64,000 bases of DNA from Odontesthes bonariensis (lineage: Eukaryota > Chordata > Actinopteri > Atheriniformes > Atherinopsidae). Position numbers and translations under genes: made by a program. This document shows positions 44,781-55,966 of this stretch, piece after piece. The stretch is from the NCBI RefSeq assembly GCF_027942865.1, contig NC_134521.1, positions 1,087,501 through 1,151,500 of the forward strand. The letters run 5' to 3'. Numbering within the stretch: the stretch's first letter is position 1; each line of letters opens with the position of its first letter. The notes beneath the pieces were generated by a model, which did not search any database, was not told the origin of the DNA, and was given only the letters and a program-made list of their open reading frames with translations.

Positions 44781-47700
44781 ACCGAACCCACGGACACACA
44801 ACCGGACACAGCTTTCCCCTCCCTCCTCCTCCCCCTCTCTCCTCCCTGGTCTCCCCCCTCCTGCCCCCGGCTCCTCCCCCCCTGCCTCCCCCCTCGCCCC
44901 TCGCCACCATGCTGTGGTCGCACTGCTGGTGGAGAGCCTGAGGAAGCAGACTCTGGAAGGCGACCCTGCTCAGCCGGGGGACTCCTACCTGGTCAGTGTC
45001 GCACCCACAGCCGGCTCATATAGCACCAGAATGCAGTGAAACGGTCTAAACTGATAAAAAATTAATCTCTGAAGCCGTTCAGGTACAAACAGAAATATCT
45101 TAATTTAAGACGACAGTTCACAGAACAGACATGTTTCAGCTGCCAAGAAGTTAGTTTCACTTCAATTTAATTAAGTTTTACTTTAAACTGAAGTCATCAC
45201 CAGAGATTGTATGCACTCTGAGGGGCTGATCAAAGCAGCTCTAACTTAAATCTAACTTAACTGACTTAAATCTGTCGTTTTAACGTTAATATGAAACTGC
45301 TTGTTGACGGGTCTGTATCTTTGGAGAGTCAGTCGTTACAGACTTCAGCTTAATGGTTCCACAGAGAGGGGCCTCATAACCGAAGGCTCTGCCTCCCAAA
45401 CTGGCAGCTGGTTCCACAGAGAGGGGCCTGATAACTGAAGGCTCTGCCTCGCAAACTGGCAGCTGGTTCCACAGAGAGGGGCCTGATAACTGAAGGCTCT
45501 GCCTCCCAAACTGGCAGCTGGTTCCACAGAGAGGGGCCTGATAACTGAAGGCTCTGCCTCCCAAACTGGCAGCTGGTTCCACAGAGAGGGGCCTGATAAC
45601 TGAAGGCTCTGCCTCCCAAACTGGCAGCTGGTTCCACAGAGAGGGGCCTGATAACTGAAGGCTCTGCCTCCCAAACTGGCAGCTGGTTCCACAGAGAGGG
45701 GCCTGATAACTGAAGGCTCTGCCTCCCAAACTGGCAGCTGGTTCCTCAGAGAGGGGCCTGATAACTGAAGGCTCTGCCTCCATAAACTGGCAGCTGGTTC
45801 CTCAGAGAGGGGCCTGATAACTGAAGGCTCTACATTCCTCAGTGCTACTTCAGCTTTTTTACACGGGTCAACCGAACCTTTCGGGCTGCACTCCATCTTG
45901 TACTGAAGAGACAGAAATAACTAAATGTTCCTTCTGCATGTGGTTCTGAAGCTTCAGGAACCCGTTTGTTTGTCTTTCAGTCCCTGCTGGACCCAAAAAC
46001 CCTGGCAGAGTTCTGGCCCCCAGATGGCTTGATGCCTGGTGAGTACGTCTTCAGGGTTTGGGAAGATTTTCTGTTTTCATGCTCTACATTTAAAGGTGAC
46101 ATTTTGTGCCCTTTTGGTAAGATCAGCAGAAAATAAATCAAAGAAGGTGACTCTGACAGAACTGAAATTATATCATTTTAAACTGGAGTCTCAAACAGGA
46201 TGTTGGTGAAGGGTTAGCTTAGCTGTAAGCTAGCAGCAGACGCTAGCAAACAATGCTTTCTCATCAACATTGATGGACCAAGCCGGAGATGTACACAGCC
46301 TAACTCGTAGTAATGCATGTGTACAGTTAATTACTGCGTTTAAACACTTTGTATATATTAACCTCATTAAACAGTCATACTGGGAGACCTCCATCTTTAT
46401 CAGAAACATGCCGATAATGTAACGTTAGCACACCGAGAGTGAGGAGAGGACCGGTGTTGTGTTGGAAACCGACCTTATCCACACAGCTGCAGGTTGATGA
46501 GTTACAGAACGGAACCATTCAGCTAACAAAGTAATGTGGGAACAATAATGTTCATCTTTCAGAAAGTAACAGCAATAACTCCTTAGAAGCTGGTGTACGT
46601 CACCTTCATTACCTAAGCTGTTAGCGTTAGCTGCTGCTAAAGGAACAGCAATAACTCCTTAGAAGCTGGTGTACGTCACCTTCATTAGCTAAGCTGTTAG
46701 CGTTAGCTGCTGCTAAAGCAACAGCAATAACTCCTTAGAAGCTGGTGTACGTCACCTTCATTAGCTAAGCTGTTAGCGTTAGCTGCTGCTAAAGGAACAG
46801 CAATAACTCCTTAGAAGCTGGTGTACATCACCTTCATTAGCTAAGCTGTTAGCTTTAGTTACTGCTAAAGGCACAGCAATAACTCCTTAGAAGCTGGTGT
46901 ACATCACCTTCATTAGCTAAGCTGTTAGCTTTAGTTACTGCTAAAGGCACAGCAATAACTCCTTAGAAGCTGGTGTACGTCACCTTCATTAGCTAAGCTC
47001 TTAGCTGCTTCTAAAGGAACAGCAATAACTCCTTAGAAGCTGGTGTACGTCACCTTCATTAGCTAAGCTGTTAGCGTTAGCTGCTGCTAAAGGAACAGCA
47101 ATAACTCCTTAGAAGCTGGTGTACGTCACCTTCATTAGCTAAGCTGTTAGCGTTAGCTGCTGCTAAAGGAACAGCAATAACTCCTTAGAAGCTGGTGTAC
47201 GTCACCTTCATTAGCTAAGCTATTAGCGTTAGCTGCTGCTAAAGCAACAGCAATAACTCCTTAAAAGCTGGTGTACGTCACCTTCATTAGCTAAGCTGTT
47301 AGCTGCTGCTAAAGGAACAGCAATAACTCCTTAGAAGCTGGTGTACATCACCTTCATTAGCTAAGCTGTTAGCTTTAGTTACTGCTAAAGGAACAGCAAT
47401 AACTCCTTAGAAGCTGGTGTACGTCACCTTCATTAGCTAAGCTGTTAGCGTTGGCTGCTGCTAAAGGCACAGCAATAACTCCTTAGAAGCTGGTGTATGT
47501 CACCTTCATTAGCTAAGCTGTTAGCGTTAGCTGCTGCTAAAGGAGAAAATAACTCCTTAGAAGCTGGTGTACATCACCTTCATTAGCTAAGCTGTTAGCG
47601 TTAGCTGCTTCTAAAGGCACAGCAATAACTCCTTAAAAGCTGGTGTACGTCACCTTCATTAGCTAAGCTGTTAGCTGCTGCTAAAGGAACAGCAATAACT

Positions 47701-50700
47701 CCTTAGAAGCTGGTGTACATCACCTTCATTAGCTAAGCTGTTAGCTTTAGTTACTGCTAAAGGAACAGCAATAACTCCTTAGAAGCTGGTGTACGTCACC
47801 TTCATTAGCTAAGCTGTTAGCGTTAGCTGCTGCTAAAGGAGAAAATAACTCCTTAGAAGCTGGTGTACATCACCTTCATTAGCTAAGCTGTTAGCGTTAG
47901 CTGCTTCTAAAGGCACAGCAATAACTCCTTAGAAGCTGGTGAATGTCACCTTCATTAGCTAAGCTGTTAGCGTTAGCTGCTTCTAAAGGCACAGCAATAA
48001 CTCCTTAGAAGCTGGTGAATGTCACCTTCATTAGCTAAGCTGTTAGCGTTAGCTGCTGCTAAAGGAGAAAATAACAGCAATAACTCTTTAGAAGCTGGTG
48101 TACGTCACCCTCATTAGCTAAGCTGTTAGCTTTAGTTACTGCTAATGGCACAGCAATAACTCCTTAGAAGCTGGTGTATGTCACCTTCATTAGCTAAGCT
48201 GTTAGCGTTAGCTGTTGTTGAAGGTGAAAATAACTCCTTAGAAGCTGGTGTACGTCCAGTGTTGTATAAAGTACAGAAATCTCACACTCAAGTAGAAGTA
48301 TAGGTACCCCTCCAAAATATGATTTTGGTAAAAGTCCAAGTCACTGACTGAAATGTGACTTGAATTAAAGTCTTAATGTATCCGAAACATCTTGTACTTC
48401 AGTATGAGAAGTATTGTAAAAATAGATGTACTTAAGTAATGTAATGAAAAGTATAAGTAAAAAGTAAACAAGGCAAATGCAGTGTGAATGACATTTATAT
48501 TTTGGTAAACTTTGAAGGTCAAATACACTTAAAATGTACAAACAACCAAGTGCAGGCAAAATTTAGACAGAAAATACAAACTTTTTGTAAGCCTTCAGTT
48601 TTTCTTCTTCAAGTAAGGTCAGTGCTATACACTTAAAAAATGTACACTTCAAGTGCAGGCAAAATTTAGACCAGTAACATATTTGACGATGGCTTTCTCA
48701 ACACTCTTCTGAGGAGTCATGGCCAATGTGAGCGTCAATGTGGCCTGCTTGCTGCCGGGGGTCGGTGGTGGTCCACTGGCCCTTTTTCGCTTTGCTGTGG
48801 TCAATTCAATGTATTTCTGAACATGGTGCGGATGCTTTCTCTGAAACAGACAAAAAAAAAAAAGTCAAAACTGGACAAATTGATTCACCCACACATCATT
48901 TACAAATACTAATTTCCTTAGGTTGCTACAGAAATGCAAAATAATCTAGTACAATGTAAACACTTCCCAATTCGGGAATTATTCATTCAGAATCAAAGCC
49001 ATCATGTAAACGTAGCCATTATAGCAATTCGAAAAGACTTCAAGGTCAGCTAACCTCGGCTTTGTTAAGACACCAGACGCACACACAAAGTTTGTTTCAG
49101 TTTTAAAGAGTAGCACATGTTAATGGTTTGTGGTTTTGAACTTGCATGCCTTTCGTATATTCATTAAATTTAGTCTAAATAGCTATCGCTTTCGCATTCG
49201 TCTGCCCTTGGACCGAAGAGGCTAGGTAGCCTGCTACAGCCAACACTTGGCCTACGCTAAATACACCACGTGTGGAACCGAAACGATGCAAAACAAAAAG
49301 TTCATTTGTACAGGTAACGTTATGCTCAAGATTTCACAATAGTGCCTAATGACCATGCTATGGTTACTGAAACAGGAGGATTATAACCATTTCATAAGAA
49401 GTTACCTCGATGTGTTTAAGTTGGACGGGGAGTTTCTGCCACGGGTTCTCATCACCAGCTGGTGGTTCCCCTGTAGCCGAGTCAGATGTAGTTGCAGTCG
49501 CTGTTGTTGTCCCCGTCTCCTCTTCCATGTGGCTGCTGATTGCGAGCTGGCTTTTTGCTTAATGGGAGAAGCCAAACAGGTGTACCCTATTGGCGGTGAT
49601 GAACAAGCCCAGGCATGTCCTGACTTCTTTGCAGTCAGTCAGTAGGTGGGGTCAAAACACTGTTGCGTTTTTTTCTCTCTCTCTTTTTTTTTTTGTAACG
49701 AGTAACTAAACCAAACAATGAAAATGTATCGGAGTAAAAGTATGCAATTAAGTTCAGGAAAAAGAGTGAAGTAAAAGTGAAAGTTGTCAAAAAAATTTAA
49801 ACTTGAGGAAAGTACAAAGTATTCCAAAATATACTTAAGTACAGCCGTGAAGCATTTTTACTCCGTTACTATACAACACTGTCACCTTCATTAGCTAAGC
49901 TGTTAGCGTTAGCTGCTGCTAAAGGAGAAAATAAATCAGTAAATAAACCAGGAGGAATTGTTTCTCAGAATGCTTCCATTTCCCTGCTCTGAAGTGTGGG
50001 CGGGGCTTAACAGAGGAGGCGGGGTCAACTTAAGGAGTGACGTACTTTAGAAATGAAAATCATTTTAAGTGTGGTCACATGACCTTTGACCCTTGTAACT
50101 CTGTGTGGTCACATGACCTCTGACCTTTGTAACTATGTGTGGTCACATGACCTCTGACCCTTGTAACTCTGTGTGGTCACATGACCTTTGACCCTTGTAA
50201 CTATGTGTGGTCACATGACCTTTGACCTTTGTAACTCTGTGTGGTCACATGACCTCTGACCTTTGTACCTCTCTCCCCCCTCAGAGAGCAGCTACTGGCA
50301 GCTCTGTCCTCCCTCTAAGTCCGGCCTGCAGGGGGCGTTGCTGAGCTCTAGTTTCCCCCCCGGCCCCGTGCCCCTGGTGCCCCCAGATGCTCGCCTGCAG
50401 GAGGGCGGCCCCCTGGACGGGGGCCCCTCGCAGCCCCAGCAGCACCGCCCCCTGGCGCCCAGCACCTCGGCGTCTGAGCTGTCGCCCCCCGGAGCGGCGG
50501 CGCCCCCCCCCGGGCCCCCGCCCCCTCCCCCCCCGCCCCCCAAACGGCACTGCCGCTCGCTGTCGGTGCCCGAGGACCTGTCCCGCTGCCGCTACACGTG
50601 GCGGCCCAGCGCCTCGCGGGTCTGGACTCCCGTCAGTCGCCAGCAGTGCCACGGCGGAGCCGGGGGGGCGGCAGGCGGGGGGGCGGCGGCCGGCGGCGGC

Positions 50701-51607
50701 ATGGGGATGGCGGGGGGCGGAGTCTGCCCCCTGCGGGCGCCCAGCTCCTCGCTGAACTCCTCGCTGCACTCCTCGTCCAGCCCCACCTTCTTCAGCCTGG
50801 CGCTGTCGCCCGACTCGCCGCTGCCCTGGAGCTTCCCCTGGGACCCCAGCGAGGCGGCGGCGGGGGGCGGAGCCTGCTGCTGCTTCTTCCCCTCGCCGTC
50901 CTCCTGCTCCTCCTCGCCCTCCCCGCTGCACCCGCCCCCACCGCAGCGGCGCTTCTCGCTCTCGCCCGTGCTCATCAGAGACTCGGCGGCCTCCACCTTC
51001 CTTCCTCCGCCTCCGGCGCCAGCGGCGCCGCCCCCGCCGGGCCGCGCCTGCTCGGGCAGAGCGCCCGCGGGGGGCCCGGTGCCCGCCTCGCCCTCCTCGG
51101 CCTGCAGCACGCCGTCCTCTGTCCGTCGCAGCCTGCCGCCGCCGCTGCCGCGCTGCCACTCGCAGCCGTGCGACCTGCTGCTGCTGAAGCCGGGGCTGAA
51201 GCGGCGCCGCGACCCCGAGCGGCCGTGCGCCCGCCCCGTGCTGGACTTCACCAAGATGACGCAGGTACGCTCCATCAGATCATTCAGGTCATGTGACCCG
51301 CTGGGTTTGTTGTCTCACGCCTTGTTGTCTCCCGCAGACGCGCAGCATCGACCCGCAGGCGCTGGAGCGCGGCGGCCGGCCGGGCGGCGGCGGGGACGTC
51401 TGCATGGACGTCTTCATGGGGGACTTCCGGGGGTCCTGCTCGCCGGCCGAGTGCCTGGGCAGGACCAGCATCGGACCGCTCAGCGAGAGCGACGAGGAGT
51501 GCCGCGAGGACGAGGAGGAAGACGGCGAGGAGCGCGAGGCGGCGCAGCAGCTCGTGTTCGAGCGGGACTGCACGGAACTGGACCTGAACCTGATAGAAGA
51601 AAACTGA
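44781..51607 (+). CDS. fam53c: fam53c, 14-3-3-binding nuclear/cytoplasmic regulator
   Basis: FAM53 proteins are disordered, phosphoserine-rich 14-3-3 clients; FAM53C has been linked to DYRK1A retention in the cytoplasm. Coding parts: exon ending 44991, 45981-46038, 50285-51264, 51338-51607 (TGA 51605-51607). Family signatures: LLVESLRKQTLE at the N-terminus; KRHCRSLSVPEDLSR and VWTPV in exon 4; FFSLALSPDS; PPQRRFSLSP; CHSQPCDLLLLKPGLKRRR (nuclear localisation type); LDFTKMTQ; acidic stretch; and the C-terminus ELDLNLIEEN, as in FAM53C. About 461 codons from the position aligning to the human initiator Met (44914). The start is problematic: that position is GTG, and a perfect-Kozak ATG at 44909 is out of frame. 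The start coordinate given here is the in-frame splice acceptor at 44780 and is provisional. Polyproline and GC-rich exon 4 is long (980 nt). Confidence 0.9.
45360..45835 (-). repeat. 55-bp array, second locus, inverted
   Basis: About nine units of the same 55-bp sequence as at 12337-13180, on the opposite strand, in fam53c intron between the first two coding exons. No YADD or LINE C-terminus is seen next to it. Confidence 0.96.
46580..48254. repeat. 76-bp minisatellite, fam53c intron
   Basis: About 21 units with AGCAATAACTCCTTAGAAGC, TGGTGTACGTCACCTTCATT and AGCTAAGCTGTTAGCGTTAG modules, with deletions and point variants. The array resumes for part of one unit at 49882-49930 beyond an inserted element. 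Confidence 0.95.
48255..49881. mobile_element. hAT-like element inserted in the 76-bp array
   Basis: Ends CAGTGTTGTATAAAGTAC and ACTATACAACACTG are inverted repeats, with TACTTAAGTA-like subterminal motifs. It interrupts a 76-bp unit between GTGTACGTC and TCACCTTC; only a 2-bp overlap of flanks is visible, so no full 8-bp target duplication. No intact transposase frame. Confidence 0.75.
50069..50272. repeat. 34-bp repeat, six units, each with a DR1 motif
   Basis: Units start at 50069, 50103, 50137, 50171, 50205 and 50239. Each contains GTCACATGACCT and TGACCTYTGACCY, a direct repeat of the nuclear receptor half-site with 1-bp spacing. It ends just before the fam53c exon 4 acceptor (50284). 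Confidence 0.95.
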
Positions 51608-51843
51608 CAGGTGTGCAAAGGATGGCTGTCCTCTGTTTTCTAACCTGACCCCGCCCCCCGACCCGCCATCAGCTCAGCGCTCGCCGCCTCCTCTCCACCA
51701 ATCAGCAAGGCTCTCAGGAACAACGCCTCCTCTCATTGGACGAGCTGATTGACCACGACAGTGATGATGTGACCTCCCACGTTAACCTGAGAGGCGACAG
51801 GTACGCGCCGCCACTCTGACACCCGAACGCATCGCCACGCGCT

Positions 51844-52110
51844 CCGGGCTTTAACTAGGCTCCGCCCACTTAACACAGAATGACTCATCCATGTTTATTT
51901 ATTTATTTCAAATCTCTAGAAAATCTCCAGAATACAGCGAAGAATAGAAAAGAGAATAATTTGAAAATCTAATTTATTTCATGGGGACTGATGGGCGGGG
52001 CCTAATCAGGCCCCTGGAGCCGACCAATCAGAGCAGACGGAAACCTGCAGAGGTGGAAAAGTGACTTAAAGTGGAATTCCACAGACGGCCACTAGGGGCT
52101 GCTCCTGGGT
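51844..52110. repeat. Duplicated block, copy 1
   Basis: Shares AATGACTCATC, TTATTTCATGGGGACT, CCCCTGGAGCCGACCAATCA and GACGGCCACTAGGGGCTGCT, in the same order, with 54100-54332. Confidence 0.85.
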
Positions 52111-52137
52111 CACGGCTCTGGACCCAGAACCTCCAAA

Positions 52138-52580
52138 TTTAAAGTCCTCCTCCTTCTTCTTCTCCTCCTCCTTCTTCTTCTCCTCCTCCTTCTTCTTCTC
52201 CTCCTCCTTCTTCTCCTCCTCCTCCTCCTTCTTCTTCTCCTCCTCCTCCTTCTTCTTCTTCTCCTCCTGTGCTACAACAGAAATTTAAATCTTCATCTTC
52301 TGCTTCTCCTCCTCCTTCTTCTTCTCCTCCTCCTCCTTCTTCTTCTCCTCCTCCTTCTTCTTCTTCTTCTTCTCCTCCTCCTTCTCCTCCTCCTTCTTCT
52401 TCTCCTCCTCCTTCTCCTCCTTCTCCTCCTCCTTCTTCTTCTTCTGCTTCTCCTCCTCCTTCTTCTCCTCCTCCTCCTCCTTCTTCTTCTCCTCCTCCTT
52501 CTTCTTCTTCTCCTCCTTCTCCTCCTCCTTCTTCTCCTCCTCCTCCTCCTTCTTCTTCTCCTCCTGAGCTACAACAGAAA
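52138..52580. repeat. CCTCCTTCTTCTTCT polypyrimidine tract
   Basis: Simple repeat interrupted by two copies of CTACAACAGAAATTTAAATC (about 52271 and 52568), showing internal duplication of a larger block. Confidence 0.95.
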
Positions 52581-52747
52581 TTTAAATCTTCTCCTTAAAA
52601 CTGTACGACACTAACGTGTCAGAGTCATGTGACCTGGGTGTGGCGATGCGTTTGGTTTCCGCGGCGGCGTCCTGTCAGTCTGCACTGAGGGCAGGAACTC
52701 ACTGATGCTGTTGTTGTTCACACATTCCTGTTCATACACCATCTGTA

Positions 52748-52749
<2 letters not shown>

Positions 52750-52808
<59 letters not shown>
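52750..52808. repeat. (TG)n microsatellite
   Basis: About 29 uninterrupted TG dinucleotides. Confidence 0.98.
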
Positions 52809-52812
<4 letters not shown>

Positions 52813-53159
52813 TCAGCTCTGACATCACACTCCGGTGGTCATGTGACTTGTGTCCAGACTGAATCCAGACTGAGGACGAAACATTTAGACCCTTAAATAT
52901 CGACATGAACACTTTGTTCGGCCATTTTATTTAAAATGTTTAAAACAGTTCATTTATTTCCAGTAATATTTAAACCTACTGGAAGTTTTAATCCAATAAG
53001 ATGCTTTTTATCACTTAAACTTTAAGCCTTTATAAAATTTTTCATTTCACACTAAACTGTCGTTTTTCATCTTTCTAAACTTTATTAATTTCTGATAATT
53101 CAGTTTTTAAACTTTATTCATTTCTGATAATTCAGAGTTTTTCATCTTTTTAAACTTTA

Positions 53160-53717
53160 TTAAAGTCGGGGTAGGGGATCTTTTTCTGGAGCATTTTTTT
53201 ACATATTGCTTGAAATACTCTTCACACCCCCATTGCAACCAATTAATTAAAAGTTTTGACACAAATATGAAAAGTTTTAGTGGCCTCTAGAACGTACAAT
53301 CTAGGAAAAGCAGAATCCAATCATACTGAACGGACCGTTAACGATGATTGGATTCTGATGCGTCTATCAAACTGCAATCTGCTCCTTCCTCCCCCTCCTC
53401 CCCCCTGTGTGCGTACCCTGCTCCGTGAACGAATTACGCGTCCAGAAGCTTGGCAGGAAGCTAAACTAGAGCCAGCTTGGCTAGCACCTAGCATTATTAA
53501 ACGTATAGTTAGCATATACTAAATACTAAATACGGCAACGATCGATGCTTGCTGTCAGAACAGCGCTCGTGCACCTTCGTGCTCGTGCACGTTCATGTAC
53601 TCTAGAGGCGTGCCTTCGGGGGGAAAGTGAAGAAAAGGGTTGGGACTTTTTACCGGTGTATTTTCAAAATGCAGCTTCGCTGGACTCAAAATCCAGGATC
53701 TCCTACCCTACCTTTAA
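53160..53717. mobile_element. TTAA-flanked MITE
   Basis: TTAA at 53160-53163 and 53714-53717 flank inverted ends AGTCGGGGTAGGGGATCT and GGATCTCCTACCCTACCT. About 550 bp with no transposase. Confidence 0.8.
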
Positions 53718-54099
53718 TTTCTGATAATTGAGAGTTTTTCATCTTTTTCCACCACAGAAGGTTCTGCTCGGCCTCGTTTCTTTGCACGTTTCCATGGAAA
53801 CATGAAGAATCTGCAGTGATTTACTGAAACATGAGTAGAGATGCAGAAACATTTTCCCCTAAAATCTGCTGCTTAAATGTTTGTTTATCATCTACTTTTC
53901 TTTACACCACCCACCCCCCCCCCCCCCAAACATCAGGATCTAACTCTGAATCTGATAAAACACCCCCAGGAAACAGCTGTTATTTCTCCTTAAACACAGG
54001 AAAAACATTCCTGTTAAAATAAAAGCCTCCAGAGAAGCCCTCTCTGCTCTGATTGGTCGGATCCGGCGGCCTGAACATGCTCCACCCACCACCCAGTCA

Positions 54100-54332
54100 A
54101 CAAAGTTAACACCCCCCCAGGTGCAGAATGACTCATCGATGTTTATTTATTTAAAATCTCTAGAATACAGTAAATTTAAAAAACTTATTTATTTCATGGG
54201 GACTTTAAGGAAAGCTGATGGGCGGAGCCTGATCAGGCCCCTGGAGCCGACCAATCAGAGCAGACGGAAAGCTTCAGAGGTGAAAAAGTGACTTAAAGTG
54301 TATTTCCACAGACGGCCACTAGGGGCTGCTCC
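54100..54332. repeat. Duplicated block, copy 2
   Basis: Second copy of the 51844-52110 block, about 2.2 kb downstream in direct orientation, with small indels. Confidence 0.85.
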
Positions 54333-55318
54333 AATGTAGATGAATCATTTCTTTGTGTTTTATATAAAAACAGCTGCAGCTGAAACATTAAACAAAATTA
54401 AATTAATTAAACATAATTAAACAGATTATAGATTAAACATAAATAAATTCCTCAGAAAAAGGACTGAAGAAGCAGAAAAAGAGCTTCAGAAAGCTGCAAA
54501 ACTGTTGATCACTTTTCCTCCTTTAAGTTCAATTCATTTTTATTTATATAGCGAACAAATGTCATCTCAAGGCCCGTAAATAATAATAAAGTCATTATAA
54601 TCCTAATTATCCTGAGTTCAGGGGCTCTGATCTGGGTTCAGTCTCGGCTCTGAAGACGCACAGAAACACCAGGTTTGACTTGTCGGGAAAGTGGAATAAA
54701 AGCAGCTGCGAGTTGTTGATGTGATTCTGTTTCCTCTGATTTTATTTTATTTTTCAAACAAGAAGCCCGTTAAAGATGTTCCAGTTTCACGACGCGGCCC
54801 GAGGTCGGAGAACCTCTGCTTCCCCGCCGGTGAGACGATCCGTCTCATCCATGTTTAGCAGCTTCTCTTGTACAGGAAACTTTGCAGAGTTGGCAGAAAA
54901 AAAAGAAGACAATCAGCACATAAACACCAGTTTAAAAGGTCATCCAGCAGAAAAGTGAAGGTGTCTAAATGTTGACGGGTGGATTATCAGCATTCAGTGT
55001 GGCTACTTTACTGTTAAACCTTCACATGTTTGTGTGACTCCTGCAGCAACTTTAATGTGTTTCTGTAACGAAGCCGTTCTGCCCTCCAAAGGTCGGAGAG
55101 CACGTCAGCATTAAGATGCTAACGCTAACACGCTGGAACCGACGAGCATCTCCGACTTCACTAAGAACGACTGTTTGGTCATTTTCCAGCAGGTTCATCC
55201 AACGTTTGTTTTACTTTGTAGATGTTGATTCTCCAGCTGAAGTTTATCAGGATAAAGTTTGGTGTGAAGTCGATGCTGCCGATGAATTATTTCCTGTTTC
55301 TTCTGAACTAAAGTGTTT
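54333..55318. other. Intergenic, mostly unique
   Basis: A retroposon tail-like piece at about 54530-54600 (TTATTTATATAGCGAACAAA). No coding exon recognised. Confidence 0.5.
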
Positions 55319-55966
55319 GGCTGTGTTCGAAACCGCCTGCTACATGCTACATACTACATGCTACATACTAAATGCTACATGCTACATACTACATACTGCA
55401 TACTCATCGATCAGACAGTATGCAGAGCGTTTACCCACAATGCATTTCGTTCCTGCCCGAGCCGAAATCAGCCGGCCTGAAGCTGATTTCTCTTAAGCTC
55501 TAAACTCTGTAAACTTTAGCAACATTTGAAACATTTTCAGGAGAGAAAGTAGTCGTTTAGATCCCCAACGTGTTGAAAACCTGACAAAATACCGGCTGTT
55601 TACAATTTTGTTCCCACGAATTCGGCGCTGCTAAAGCTAGCCGCAGTGAGCTAACGCACTTCCTGTTATTTTCACAAAATAAAATACCCGTTGCCTTTTA
55701 TCATAGGGAAAGCCATTACCATACAATTGGTGCTTTTGTTTTGAAAACAGGAAGTGAACCTACCCTTGTTGTAGCTAGCTTGAAACTGCCGTTTTGACAG
55801 GAAATGACGATCGGCGACGTCACGTTACGTTGCATCTTGGGTAGTTTGAGTATGAGTAGTAACCTCATGATGCATACCCAACATTTAGGAGAATCTAGTA
55901 TGGATCCGGGAACTTAAAAAAAGTTAGTGGGAGTTGTAGGAGAAGTAGGCGGTTTCGAACACAGCC
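55319..55966. mobile_element. MITE family A, copy 4, full length
   Basis: GGCTGTGTTCGAAACCGC at the left and GCGGTTTCGAACACAGCC at the right, perfect 18-bp inverted ends. Flanks share TTT. The left subterminal ACTACATGCTACAT stretch is expanded relative to the other copies. Possibly PIF/Harbinger-like; superfamily not certain. Confidence 0.88.

Larger units (their letters stand above)
51608..53159 (+). other. fam53c 3' flank, UTR end not resolved
   Basis: Probably begins with the 3' UTR. It holds one copy of a duplicated 250-bp block (51844-52110), a polypyrimidine tract, a (TG)n tract and AT-rich sequence. Candidate AATAAA signals are farther on (54018-54023, about 54694). Confidence 0.4.

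Noticed and set aside
50281-51159. 292-codon arginine-rich frame on the minus strand
   Set aside because: Antisense shadow of GC-rich fam53c exon 4, which has clear family motifs.
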